The notes under the pieces were generated by a model. The model saw nothing but the letters and a program-made list of their open reading frames with translations, was not told the DNA's origin and did not search any database. From the NCBI GenBank assembly GCA_021186555.1, contig JAJKFL010000237.1:5104558-5168557 (forward strand): a stretch of 64,000 nt of DNA, in the 5' to 3' direction. This document shows positions 12,681 to 23,440 of the stretch, piece by piece; position 1 is the first letter of the stretch, and each line of letters begins with the position of its first letter. Origin of the DNA: Reticulitermes speratus. Lineage: Eukaryota; Arthropoda; Insecta; Blattodea; Rhinotermitidae. Made by a program: the position numbers and the translations under genes.

Positions 12681-13884
12681 GGTGAGCGATATCAGCATTT
12701 AAGATACAAATTTGAGAACTGCTTGCTGATTGCCCAAACCAAACTGTCAAATACCCCTGACAAAATCACTGTCTGGAGTGTGAGTTCTTGGAAAGGTACA
12801 CATACATTACATGCTGTAAATGGGACAATGCAGAAGGAGCAGCGTCCTACAAATTTTGTACAAGTGCCTCTTTCTGAAAATGAAAGTGAGGTTTCCTACA
12901 AATGACAGCATTTTCATGCAGGATGGAGCTATGTATCATACTGCCAAAGGCATGATAAATCATCTTTACTGTCACACTGTCGAAGTGGCCCAGATATGAA
13001 GCCAACTGAGAAATGTTAAAATAAATGACAGACTAATGGCAGCACTTGTTGTGCCACTAAGCAGCTCACCGAAATGTTACTTCAAGTCTGGCACCATAAA
13101 CACACTTATCCAATTAGTGCAGAAGGGACTCTCTTTCAAGTGCGTCATTTAACGATGCTGTCAACTGCTACAATTACATAGCATCAGTAACAGATGAATG
13201 AACTGGCATGGAGCATTGCGTAGAATGAATGATATGACAGGGAAAACTTGGAGAAAAACTTGTCCCCATGCCACTTTGTCCACCACAAATCTCACACAAA
13301 TGGGACTAGAACTGAATGCAGACCTCCATGGTGAAAGGTTGGCAACCAACTGCATAAGCCATGGCACGGTCCCTGTACAAGGGGAACAGAATCCATGCTG
13401 CAATGGAACAAAGCTTTTAAATTATAAAGACCAAACGAGAACTAACGAAGTATGAAGACAGCCTGTAGAACAGCAGTAAGACTTGTTAAGATATTCTTAT
13501 ATTTCTAAGATCAACCTAATTCAGTCTCAAAGTCAACTCAAGAGCCCAGCAGGAATAAGTTTTGCACTATCACACTTCACCCATGGGATCTTTACAATAA
13601 GTATCTTACGGTATATATATATAACTGAATTTGTTGGCCATCCACTGTAACTGGTGGGTGGGCGGGGGAGGCTGACTATACGCCCTAAATACGTAAAATT
13701 ATAACTTCCCCTCTTACAGAAGCCAGCATGACACCAAGACACCTGGTAATAAAGGGACCCTGCTGAAACTGATCAGTTACTTACACCCAGTGCCAAAATA
13801 CAAGAAAATTAGGAAATCTACAACAAACTTGATGTAACTTTGATGTCTGGCATCCCGTTGTGCTATCTGTATTGACAAATATTA
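12681..13884. other. Unassigned intergenic DNA
   Basis: Frames here, such as 13,198-13,455, match no family I know. The composition is somewhat less AT-rich around 13,200-13,450, which suggests an old repeat that I cannot name. Confidence 0.4.
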
Positions 13885-14130
13885 GCCCTACATTATCAAA
13901 CACAACCTTTATTAGTAAATAATTCTTGTTACATGAACTTTAGCGACATATGTTTTCAAATTGTTCGGTCACCTTCAGGCTAATCAATTAAAACACAAAA
14001 ATTTTTATATTTCGATAGATTAGCCTGATAATGACTGAATAAGTTGAAACATGTCACTAGGCTTACTGTGAAGAAGAATTATTTACTGATGAAGGTTATG
14101 TTTGATGCTGCACTAGTACCATTTGTTAAA
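13885..14130. repeat. Palindromic element with two degenerate hammerhead-like cores
   Basis: Left and right arms pair over most of about 110 bases each: AACCTTTATTAGTAAATAAT on the left mirrors ATTATTTACTGATGAAGGTT on the right. Each arm carries a decayed hammerhead-like block. The right one reads CTGATAATGACTG, then GTTGAAACATGTC; the left one, on the minus strand, has CTGAAGGTGACC. The core is altered in both, so activity is not expected. Confidence 0.6.
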
Positions 14131-14204
14131 CTTGATGGCTCTTGACAATACACTAAACATCATTTCATCATAATTTTATTTTACTACATGCTTCCATCAA
14201 ATAC

Positions 14205-14565
14205 AATGAACATGTGGTGCTATATCATTTATTTTTCATAACTGCTATCGGAAGAAGCTGCAGTCATTGGGCAAAAATATCTCAGATGTAAAAATTACTG
14301 CACTTGCAATAAATGTTTCTCATGATCAAACTGGAAATTTTAAAACACTGCACAATAATAATGGTGCTGAATAACTAAAATACATGAGAATTCTCACTCT
14401 GCTGTCAACACCATCTGAGTCACTCAACTTCCATTAAGGTAATGAGAAACATTCAAAGCTAGTGCAGTAATTTTTAGATGCGAAATATTTTTGCCTGATG
14501 ATGGCAGTTTCTGTCAAAACTAGTCACAAAAAGTAAATGACAGAGCACCAGCTATTCATTGTAAT
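14205..14565. repeat. Divergent palindrome with one hammerhead-like core
   Basis: The arms around 14,205-14,310 and 14,465-14,565 pair at roughly 80 percent by eye, sharing for example AGTGCAGTAATTTTTA and AATATTTTTGCC. The right arm has CTGATGA at 14,495-14,501, stem II GGCAG/CTGTC, then AAAACTAGTC. GAA has become AAA, and the flanks TTTTG and CAAAA could form stem I. Confidence 0.6.
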
Positions 14566-15009
14566 TGACGAGAACATACAGTAAAATAAAATTATTTTAT
14601 ATCTTACAACATGGCGCTAAAGTATATTATTACTTAATCGCACAAATACCTTCTGATTTAGTAAAGTCACAATGCACTAGAAAGACCACAGCACTCAGTA
14701 CGATCGGGAATTATGAAAAATGCACCCATACGCATGACATCAGCATTTGGTCTATATGCCGTAAGATTTGCAACCCGTGACTGGCTTCATGATACCATAA
14801 TGCAGGCACTACATTCCTTGCTCTCTAAATACTCTCAAACCTAGCGGAGACAAATTTGGGCAACATCAGCCTGTTGTGTTTATCAAATTAATATCGGTTT
14901 TCACTTTCTGAATGACCAAACACCAGGAACGTTTGTATATTCATTTACTTACTATAACATGTTCTGACCGACTATTACGGTCATCAGAAACAAGTTTCAC
15001 AATTACATG

Positions 15010-15423
15010 TATTATTTTTATTATTATTTTCCTCCTGTCGCTCCTTGCGGAGCATAGGGCCTCCTTTCAGAGGTTTCTTGGTCTGGAAGTGTGCATTCTG
15101 TAGTGAGTGACCAGTCCACTACTACTCATTCTACAGTTCTACTCATCCTGATATGACTTGCAGAGTCATCTAGCAGTCAATCAGGAGACTTGGGTGAGAA
15201 ATGGCCGCTGAATTTTGCTTACGAAACATCTCTATTCATGCCCGTAAGGTTCTTTTACATGCCGTAAATCTACGACATGGGACCGACGGCTTTACTTCCC
15301 TCCGAAGGAAGTTGTGCTACGGATTTTTATCACCCTTAAAAATCCATAGACCTCGGCCGGGATTGAACCCGCGAACCTTGGGTCCAGTGGCGAGCACGCT
15401 AACCACTAGTCCACCGAGGGCGA
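15010..15423 (-). mobile_element. tRNA-derived SINE, family B, with 12 bp target duplication
   Basis: On the minus strand the head begins CCTCGGTGGACTAGTGGTTA (box A region) and has box B GGGTTCAATCCCGG, then a body that mentions CATGCCGTAAATC, and a tail of TTATT repeats. The 12-base target-site duplication CACAATTACATG flanks it at 14,998-15,009 and 15,424-15,435. A second full copy in the opposite orientation is at 31,069-31,453. The target duplication shows that the boundaries are right. Confidence 0.92.
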
Positions 15424-15790
15424 CACAATTACATGAAAGGAAGTATATTGAGGTAGAGGCCTCTCCTTTACAAACAGTGAGTATAAAATATTTATAAGTT
15501 AGTTACTATTCCAAATAGTGGAATAATACAGGTAAAATAATAATTAAAATTACTTAAAATCAGAGTGTGCTGCTGTGTGTTGATGAAGGACATTTACTAT
15601 TATTTACTGTTCCTTGCAGTGTACTACACTACAACACGTCATGTCCAAGAATGTTGGTTGCATGGATCCTGTCCACTACAAATTTACACATTTTAAAATT
15701 AAATCTCCTTTATCGAAGCACAGCAGTACACTTGATTTTAAGCAATTTTAAATCAACTTTAAGTATTATTGTACCTGTATTATTCCACTA

Positions 15791-16250
15791 CAGTAGATTC
15801 CGGTTAATTGGACCATCGGTTAATTGGGGCAGCCATTTATATGGGACAAATCTTAAAGAACAAAACCGAATCGAGAAAATTGCCAGGGTTTTCTTCGCTT
15901 ATTTGGGACAGCATGTCGTTTAATTGGGACAGGAGAAACCGTGGAAATCCAAGAAGTACCCGAATTACTTCAGAAATTTTGTGCAGATGATATCTGCAGT
16001 GCTGATGAAACAGGCCTGTTTTATCGTGCCACGCCGGATGGTTCTCTATGCTACAAGCATGTACAATTGTTGGGTTCTAAAAAGAAATGGATCACATAAC
16101 TGTGTTATGCTGTTCAAACATGTCAGGAACTGATAAAAAGAAGCTGTTGGTTATTGGGAAAAGTGCTAAGCCTCGATGCTTTAAGGGGTTAAAAATGGAC
16201 AGTTTACCGGTCGAATACTTTGCTAATAAGAATGCATGGATGACTTTTAT
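15791..16250 (+). mobile_element. pogo/Tigger transposon, internally deleted and 3'-truncated
   Basis: The left terminal repeat CAGTAGATTCCGGTTAATTG follows a TA at 15,789-15,790. Further in, the plus strand reads ICSADETGLFYRATPDGSLC, then [20 protein letters not shown] and [13 protein letters not shown], the catalytic region of Tigger-type DDE transposases with the second-motif Asp present. The N-terminal CENP-B HTH region is missing between them, and at least one frame change occurs near 16,090. No right terminal repeat is seen; a hammerhead-like segment follows directly. Confidence 0.85.
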
Positions 16251-16261
16251 GTAATCGTGAA

Positions 16262-16307
16262 ACTACCTGATGATGGCCATAATGGTTGGCTGAAACATGA
16301 TGTAGTA
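16262..16307 (+). ncRNA. Hammerhead-ribozyme-like motif, solo
   Basis: ACTAC (16,262-16,266) is followed by CTGATGA (16,267-16,273), stem II with GGCC and GGCT arms, GAA, and ACATGATGT, then A and GTA. Stem I could pair over three bases. It lies next to the broken end of the Tigger copy and has no mirror arm. Confidence 0.45.
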
Positions 16308-16309
16308 AA

Positions 16310-17998
16310 CAAATGAATATACAAATATTCGTGTCGTTTGGAAAGTAAAAACTGATACTAGCAGACACCTTTAAAAATTCAGAAGCTCAAACCCATTTCC
16401 AAGTAATACCCTAGTAACCACCAACCAGACAGTAAAGTTTCTAATAGAACTATTATGAAACATAAATGATGACAGAAAACCAAAAGATGACAGTAACAAA
16501 AACAAAATTATGGTCATAGCTTAAATAAACCCAAAAAAAAATATTAAAATTGCACATATTTTATACAGGTTTGCTATAGCTCCTTAAACAAATATTTACA
16601 AGGCAAAATATCAATACAGCTATGCCAAATCTCTGAATTTGACCATTCAGATAAACACAAGTAGAAAGAAAATGTTTGAAATAATCTGCTGACTTCAAAT
16701 CATCCTTGCTTTCAAGTCTTTCTGCCAAGTATTAACTTATCATTCCTTTTGTAAAGAAAATTGAAGAATTACACAGAAGAATATGGTAATATAATACACA
16801 TCATTATAAAGTCATATCATTGCCATTCACTTCTATAAACGTGGGCAAAGTTTTATGGGGCTGCATACTTGGTATACTATATTACATGATACTGCATTTG
16901 CTAGAACATGAAGAAGTTAGTCTTAAACTGTAAGATTATTGCTAACGCATTTCTCAGACAGTGTGGCTTTTTAAGGTCCAGTGATGAATGATGCAACAAA
17001 CTGTAACAGCACACCTCCAGTACATAATATTTTAGTAAGTAAAATTGTAAATGTAATCATTTTGGGTGTAATGACACTGTGAATGTCATACACAGTTAAT
17101 GTCTCATCTTACCTTTTTCCTGTAGCACCAAAATTCAAGAACTAATTTTTAGTCTTGTAAGACTATATTACTGAATATGTTCAAGTAATAATAAACCACA
17201 CCTGTATCTGAATAGGGTGAACTTCCATATGCGAGGTGTCTGTTGGCATCAGTATAAGTAGGATGTAATAGAAGGCATAACGGACACAATAACTAGGAAT
17301 CTGTACACATAAATCTGTCTTCCTGATACATCATTAAATGGGACAATATTTGGTAAGGAAATAAAGCACAATGCAAGTCTCCATTTTTCTGGAACCTGCA
17401 GGTATCTCTTAATGGAACTGTTTCACTCACAAATGAAATGCAGCGCGCACTACTATCAGCACTCTGCAATGTAGCTCAAAGGTTTACGCAGCTGAAAAAA
17501 AAGAAGAGAAAGGACATATGAAAAATACGAAATTCCTTTGCATCTAATCTGAAAGTGCAGACCATAACAACTGAAAGGTTTCATTTGTGGACTGAGGTTT
17601 CTTGACCGAATAATGACAACTGCTGTCAGTGGTTCTAAAATCTCTCACATTAGTTCAAACAGCGTAACTTGCATGTGAAAACAGAACTCGTCACAATCAG
17701 TTAATTTTTTTCTTCCTGTGGCACAACAGCCCAAATCAGGGCCTAGGCCACCTTATTGTTGTAGGACTCCTCTGAATGAGAGATCAGTTAGTCACAGAGG
17801 CCACTACCTACAACCAGTTAATTTATATCAACTACTATGTCAGAACACGAGACAAACTGAGTACTGCACACTTATTAGTGTGGCATCCTAGACAGACAGA
17901 AGAACCAAGGACTTTGATAGCAGCAAAAAATGACAAGAGCTGACAAAACCATTAACTGGTGAGGAGGAATATCTATTTTGTGGATGATTTAATCGTAT
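16310..17998. other. Downstream region of the BTB-psq gene, possibly its 3' UTR
   Basis: This AT-rich DNA lies just 3' of the minus-strand stop at 17,999. It probably contains the 3' UTR, but I could not single out a polyadenylation signal. A SINE remnant lies at about 17,709-17,818. Confidence 0.4.
17709..17818 (-). mobile_element. SINE fragment, family D
   Basis: It shares blocks such as GGACTCCTCTGA and CACTACCTAC, and a GTGGCACAACAGC-like end, with the fuller copy at 29,311-29,565. The tRNA-like head is missing. Confidence 0.55.
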
Positions 17999-18518
17999 CT
18001 AACCATAGTGAGCACCACCTTCCATGCAATGGTTATTTCCATCACCGTGTTGTGTTCCATTGGTCTCTTGTCCATCTCCAACTTCAATGTCTGAATTCTC
18101 TGCATTATTATTAGTAGCAACTGAAGAAGCGGCCGAGTCATCATCATCATCATCGTCATCTTCGTCTTCATCGTCGTCGTCGTCATCTTGCTCATGATTT
18201 GAGATTGGAACAGTATTCTCTTGCTTTACTATCGTAATATCAGGATTATTTTCCAGGGCAGCAGTTGCTAGTTTCTTTGGAGTCGAAGACAGTGGTACAG
18301 CCACAGACACATCTTCAAAAGAGTCATCAGCATCCCTAGATTCATCCACACCTTCATCTCCCGACGATGAACCCCCACGACGCAGTGTTGACAGATAGTT
18401 CGCTAATGTTGTAACAGTTACATTCAACATTTCTGCTGCCCGGAATAACGTAATTTCTTTTCTCTGGACCTTGGCTAAAACATCTGCTGGGCCTGATTCA
18501 GACCAGAAGTCACGTACT
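17999..18518 (-). CDS. BTB-psq gene exon 7 (last): second HTH, acidic region, stop
   Basis: The acceptor TTTTTGGCAG precedes the exon. The exon begins with one base that completes an Arg codon with AG from exon 6, so the phase agrees. It reads VRDFWSESGPADVLAKVQRK, then EITLFRAAEMLNVTVTTL and ANYLSTLRR, a helix-turn-helix of the psq type. After it come a Ser/Asp/Glu-rich region, PLSSTPKKLA, a VKQEN motif that fits a SUMO-acceptor pattern (psi-K-x-E, inferred), and a run of about 17 Asp/Glu near 18,140-18,190. The stop TAG is at 17,999-18,001. The acidic codon run is a trinucleotide repeat and could vary in length. Confidence 0.88.
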
Positions 18519-18629
18519 CTGCCAAAAACAGAACTTCCTTAAAACACTGAAAATGCAGTTTATTTTTAATGTAGGAAAAAAAGTTACTTCATCAGATTAA
18601 GCTTGTGAGATTTTGCATACTCACAGAAG

Positions 18630-18795
18630 TGTAGTTGGGGATTCACGTCTTCTGGAATGTGATGCAGTGTCATTGGTGGTTTCCCACATTTAAAAGAAAT
18701 ACAGTTCCTTCATCTTCAAGAGTCAAGCAGTCCTCTGAGCTGCTGTAAACCACTCACCCAACAACACAGCATCACACCCCAGAAGACCTGAATCC
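18630..18795. repeat. Palindromic interspersed element in intron 6 of the BTB-psq gene
   Basis: GTCTTCTGGAATGTGATGCA on the left mirrors TGCTGTGT ... AGCATCACACCCCAGAAGAC on the right, with CATCTTCAAGAGTCAAGCAG inside. It shares its plan with the elements at 28,320 and 39,090. A hammerhead-like order is suggested on the minus strand (CTTGAAGATGAAGG), but the core has an extra base. Confidence 0.55.
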
Positions 18796-19848
18796 TCACA
18801 TTAAGTTGGTTTTTCTGTCTGTAACCTGAAGAAAACATTGCAACGGAATCTCAAAAGAATTTCATGGAAGCAGCTGAAGTTCTGTACTAACACTCACTGA
18901 GACAACAACTATTTAGAACTTTTGGCAGCATTATAGTGGAAGTTAAATTTCAAAAGAAACCTCACAAGCAACCAATCTTAAGTATCAAGTTCATCATCAT
19001 GAAACGACAGAAGATACCAGTTACGTGGCTACAAAATGTACACAACTGTTTTTTTAATGTGCCTAAGTGTAATATACTTTCAACTTCAGTTGTGTGGATT
19101 TCCGTGCATTGTGGTTTCGCTTATGTAATACCTTCCCTCAGCATTGACCTTTCTCCTCTGCATCCTGGGATACAAAACACTGTTGTCTGATCTTCTGATG
19201 TGGAAACATCTAATTTTGGCCTGAATAAATTTTCTAAATCCAGTCTTGGTTGTGCTTCACATTTCCACACACATGGCAACTGGGAGCCTCAGTGCTGTTC
19301 AGTGAGGGTAAGTCATTTTGTGAAAAGTTTCGCATCTCGTCCCTGGACTGGGTGGACCTGGTCTGATAGGGGCTTCCACAGGCTGATAGTTAATTTTCAC
19401 TTCACCTTATTCAATCATACACACATACTGTTATTACATCCTTGTTAAGACTACATTTGTTTTGTATATATTACTCTCAAGTGCTTGTTATTTGTGCTGC
19501 TTGCGATATATGTTTCAATCCATGGCTGGTGTATGTTTCAAAGCACTGGCACAGTAATGCTGCCATTTCTTGTGCAAGGCGCTTAACAGGCATATGTGGT
19601 AAATACTGAAGCCAAGCTCCAACGCTGCAAATCTTTCAGTTTCAGCAATTGATACCATTTTGGTTACCAGTCTATAACTATGCAAGTTTTCTTACTTCAA
19701 TGACAAAATCTGGACCATTAAGGTGGGGAACTCAAACCCCAGGGAACTTCAATCAGAAATCTGACAATTCTGGGCAGACTTACATTCCAAACAGTATTTA
19801 TACAAAACATTTGACGCTGCAGTGTAAACTTATCCATGTCTAACCCAC
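18796..19848. other. BTB-psq intron 6, no feature recognised
   Basis: Short frames here show no family resemblance. Confidence 0.4.
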
Positions 19849-20147
19849 AGGAAACCCATAAGAACTGCAACAGAAGTAAAGGTCACCCCAGGACAAGCCT
19901 ATGCAGGCACAGAGGGAAGGCGGAGGTACAGCTCCGACCTATTTGCCATCTGGTAGTAGAAGGAGGTGGTGGGTCAGCATCATGCTCAAGCCACTTTACC
20001 CTAGGAAAGACCCAGTATACATTGTACAGGAGGCTGAGTGGGCATTGGGGCCAGTCTGGACGGCACAGAAAATCTCGCCCAACCAGGATTTGATCCCTGG
20101 ACCGTCCAGCCTGTAGCAAGTTGTTATACCAATTACACTATCCTGGC
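19849..20147 (-). mobile_element. tRNA-derived SINE, family A
   Basis: On the minus strand: head GCCAGGATAGTGTAATTGGT, box B GGGATCAAATCC, the CGAGATTTTCTG body start, CAGCCTCCTGTACAATG, and a tail with TTTACTT. The body matches the copies at 33.8, 34.6, 42.9 and 52.9 kb. Confidence 0.8.
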
Positions 20148-20159
20148 TGCTGCTGCAAC

Positions 20160-21164
20160 ACAAGTACTGAATAAAATGGCCTTACAAGAACATATTCATG
20201 TCCAGTTATAGCCATGTGATCCAGTAATTGTTGTAAATGATATCTTCAGACATTCTCTTATGATGAGGCTTGGTTTTGTTTGAACACAAGAACAGAATGA
20301 TAACAGATATTGAAGTACACAAAATTCACATCTTATACATAAAGTTCCAATCTATGACATAAAAGTTGGTGTTTGCTGGGCGAAGGGTGGGACGATTATG
20401 GGTCTTGAGTTGTATGCACATACAATTAGTTATAAATATGTGAGGAAGGTACTGCAAGTGGGCTGGCAACCTTCACTGTGTGACACTACTGCAGCTAGCC
20501 ATGTAAGAAATGCTGCAATCCATGCAGTAGGCATGGCACACCTGCTGAATACCCTACCTATGGTGCCACTATTAAACTGTTCATCTATATGTAACAGGCA
20601 ATTCCATATTCACAATAATCTAAAAGTCTTGCCAATATATGACGATAAACCTTGTACAGAAAGTATTTTTCACCACTGAACTGCTCACAATAGAGCAGAC
20701 AATGTTGCTGCATGGTGACTTATGATGCTACCTGTTCCGCAGCACTCAGTCCAGTGATAAAGAATACTCTCTGCATAATGTGTTTGGTTTGTGAGTGACC
20801 TACCTACCTACAATTCAGACGGCACTGCAGCATCATAATTTCTTGAAAACGTTCAATAAAGAAAAGAATTTTCCAAATTCATGGTGTGAACATGCAATGA
20901 AATTGTGATTCCACAGTATCCGACCAGAAATATGGTATATATAAATACAGCAACTGAAGGGTTATCTGTAGAAAGCATAGCCAGACACACAGTGGATTAG
21001 CAAGTGATAATGTGTTAACCCAGTCAAAATAGGGACATGGCTAGTGATGTAACACTGTTCTTAGTTCATGGTCCAAACTTTGGCTTGTAAAATATGATAC
21101 AGCAACATTTCCTGTAACCTTATAAGATTTCAGTATCCAAGCAACTCTATTTGCTCCAGCTTAC
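20160..21164. other. BTB-psq intron 6, rest
   Basis: No coding or repeat signature was identified. The 93-residue frame at 20,398-20,679 resembles nothing known to me. Confidence 0.4.
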
Positions 21165-21408
21165 CTATAAGGATGTTTGAGGCAACCATATGCATCCCGG
21201 TACCGGCCGTACAGCGTACCATACGACACACCCAACAACTCGGCACCAGCTTTCATTTCCAACTCCTTGCTCTTTATAGCCTCCATAATACGTCGTGTGA
21301 ATGGTTCTTCCCAGAACTGTTGTCTTCGCCCAGTTGTCAAATAATCATTCAACTTCACTACATCTCTGTATTTGTCTGCCACAAGTTGACTCATCACTGA
21401 TGTTGAAC
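21165..21408 (-). CDS. BTB-psq gene exon 6: first psq-type HTH
   Basis: The acceptor CTTATTTACAG ends at 21,409 and the donor AG|GTAAGC starts at 21,164. The frame reads STSVMSQLVADKYRDVVKLN, then DYLTTGRRQQFWEEPFTRR, IMEAIKSKELEMKAGAELLG and VSYGTLYGRYRDAYGCLKHP. The last two blocks form a pipsqueak-type helix-turn-helix, the DNA-contacting unit of this family. The exon carries two bases of an incoming split codon, so the upstream exon must end in phase 1. It ends in phase 2, which fits exon 7 exactly. Confidence 0.9.
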
Positions 21409-23050
21409 CTGTAAATAAGCCAGAAACCATTATTGGAATGTCATCAAAGATGCTGCAACTGAAGATGGCTACAGCAGAACCAGCCATTACCAAGATTTCC
21501 ATACGTCATCACAAAAGTTCATATGCTATAGGGACTGATGAAACAGACATGAAAATTCAAAACTGAAATTTTGACAATACACACACAGGGCTGGTTTAAG
21601 GCAATCACAATCTACGCAGCTGCATGGAACCCCAAAAAGGCTGGCTGTAGTTCAGATTTTGTGTTAAATATATTTTGTACATAAAGTATTACACTGTCCT
21701 ATCTATATTGTCGTTCATTAACTAACCACAGGTAGAGGCCACAAACTTATTCTTACAATGGTACCAAAAAATGTCTTAAACTGGCTCTGAATGTAGGTGT
21801 CTTTTCCTAATAACAATCACAACAGTGTACCGATTTAATTATAGTTCAATTAACACTTTAACTGTTTCTAGACAGTAAGGTTCCACCATTACAGAGTACT
21901 TGAATGACAGACACATCTGCAAGCAAGACAATGACAGGACGGCATGCACCCACACTTTACTGAATCTTCACAAGCCAGCGTAAAGTACGGATACAGCTGT
22001 ATACAGCTATGTGTTTGTATGTGTGAAGGGAGAAGATGCATGTGTATTTGTCCATTCTGAGTTAGGAAGAAACGCTGAATAATACCCTTCAATGAACAAT
22101 ATTTATACACTAACAGACCCCTTAAAATTATGAAACTTAAAGTAACATAATTTTTAACTGGAAACAAACCACAATGAACAGCACATTACATTTGATCTGA
22201 TAACAACCAACATTCATTCACTTAAGACAGCATTTCCCCAACCCATTTGGCCACAGAAACCTTTCTGACTTGAAATAAAACAGACAGAACCAAAAACGGA
22301 TCTGGAAAATATAACTATCAGTCACAAAATAAGTTTGCAATGTATATATTTTGGGTTATTTTCAGCTCTAATTAGAACACTTCACAGTTAACTGTACTGC
22401 TATGTCACCACTTTTTTACATACTGATTGTCTCCACCACAACTGAGGCATTTATTACATAATGGGATAAGCTTTTCTGTTCCCTGTTGATGTCAGGCTTA
22501 TGTCCTGTGCCACTGTATTACAACTGTTTCTACCTTGCAATCATCTCTAAATTTGTGGCCATCAAAATTTTGCTGTAATGCTGGAAACAAATGCTCAGCA
22601 CTAGATAACAGTTCTATGCTGTATGTTCCAATGTTCTTTAGTTATGCACATCTTCTGACTGACCCTAGTCAAATGTTGGGAAGTTTCAAACACACATGTT
22701 ATCATGCACTATGCATAAAGCCCACTGCAACTTACAAACAGTTCACAGACCATGAAATGATCCTGACAGGTGAGGTGCAGTGGCACGCCTGGTGCGGTAA
22801 ACGGGGCTGCTGGCTATAGTTGTGACTAATGTACTGCTACTGGTGGGAGTGACAAACAGTTCTACTACTACACAGACTGAAAATGTCAAGCATTTCCAGC
22901 AGTGCATTGTGAGCGAGTGCACTGTGCGAATGCACTCAAAACAGGTAGTAGCAACTCGTCATTTGCAACAAAATCTTGCATGAGCACATTATCACACTCC
23001 TGGCACATATCACCTCCTGGTCTGTGAACAGTACTATTTACTGATTTTAT
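21409..23050. other. BTB-psq intron 5, first part (genomic left)
   Basis: No gene, tRNA or recognised repeat here. The region near 22,240-22,560 is AT-rich without protein-like frames. Confidence 0.4.
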
Positions 23051-23214
23051 CCCTTTGGTGCTGAACGTCAACTACAGTTGACGCGCAGTGTGATGCTGAG
23101 AAAACCAAATGCCCACTAAAGTTGTGGGCCAAGAACATGCAACATAATGGGTGGCCATTTAAATTCCAGGTCATATGCAGAGTACAATGGGAACTTAATT
23201 CTGGCTCCAAAGGG
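23051..23214. mobile_element. piggyBac-like MITE
   Basis: The left end CCCTTTGGTGCTGAACG mirrors the right end GGCTCCAAAGGG. TTAA follows at 23,215-23,218, and a decayed TTAT precedes. It also contains internal CAACTACAGTTG symmetry. A TTAA target and CCCTTT-type ends fit the piggyBac superfamily; no transposase is present. Confidence 0.55.
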
Positions 23215-23354
23215 TTAACTTTGTGCAAAGTTCAATAATTCACTAAAAAATTGTCCTTCTTTCTGATGGAGGAGCAAAGTTACGTGTGTTCAAAACTTCT
23301 TGTAAACTGCAAGCGTAAGTCCAGCAGGCTGCATGTGGCCTATGGCTTGCTAAT

Positions 23355-23440
23355 AACTATACTAAGGGAACACAGAGTGTGGGTGTATGAAAACGAGATT
23401 CTAAAGAGAATATTTGCAACTAGGAGGCAACAGGAATCTT
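23355..23440 (+). mobile_element. Small LINE reverse-transcriptase fragment
   Basis: The frame reads LREHRVWVYENEILKRIF, which is the [20 protein letters not shown] block that precedes the tail in the LINE at 60.4-60.7 kb. Only about 30 residues remain. Confidence 0.65.

Noticed and set aside
15340-15420. tRNA-like sequence with good A and B boxes
   Set aside because: It is the head of a family B SINE with body, tail and target duplication, not a tRNA gene. The same holds for the other SINE heads in the window.
21421-21502. Upstream extension of exon 6 (MEILVMAGSAVAIF...)
   Set aside because: A strong acceptor (CTTATTTACAG) falls between this and the conserved sequence, so the extension is most likely intron.
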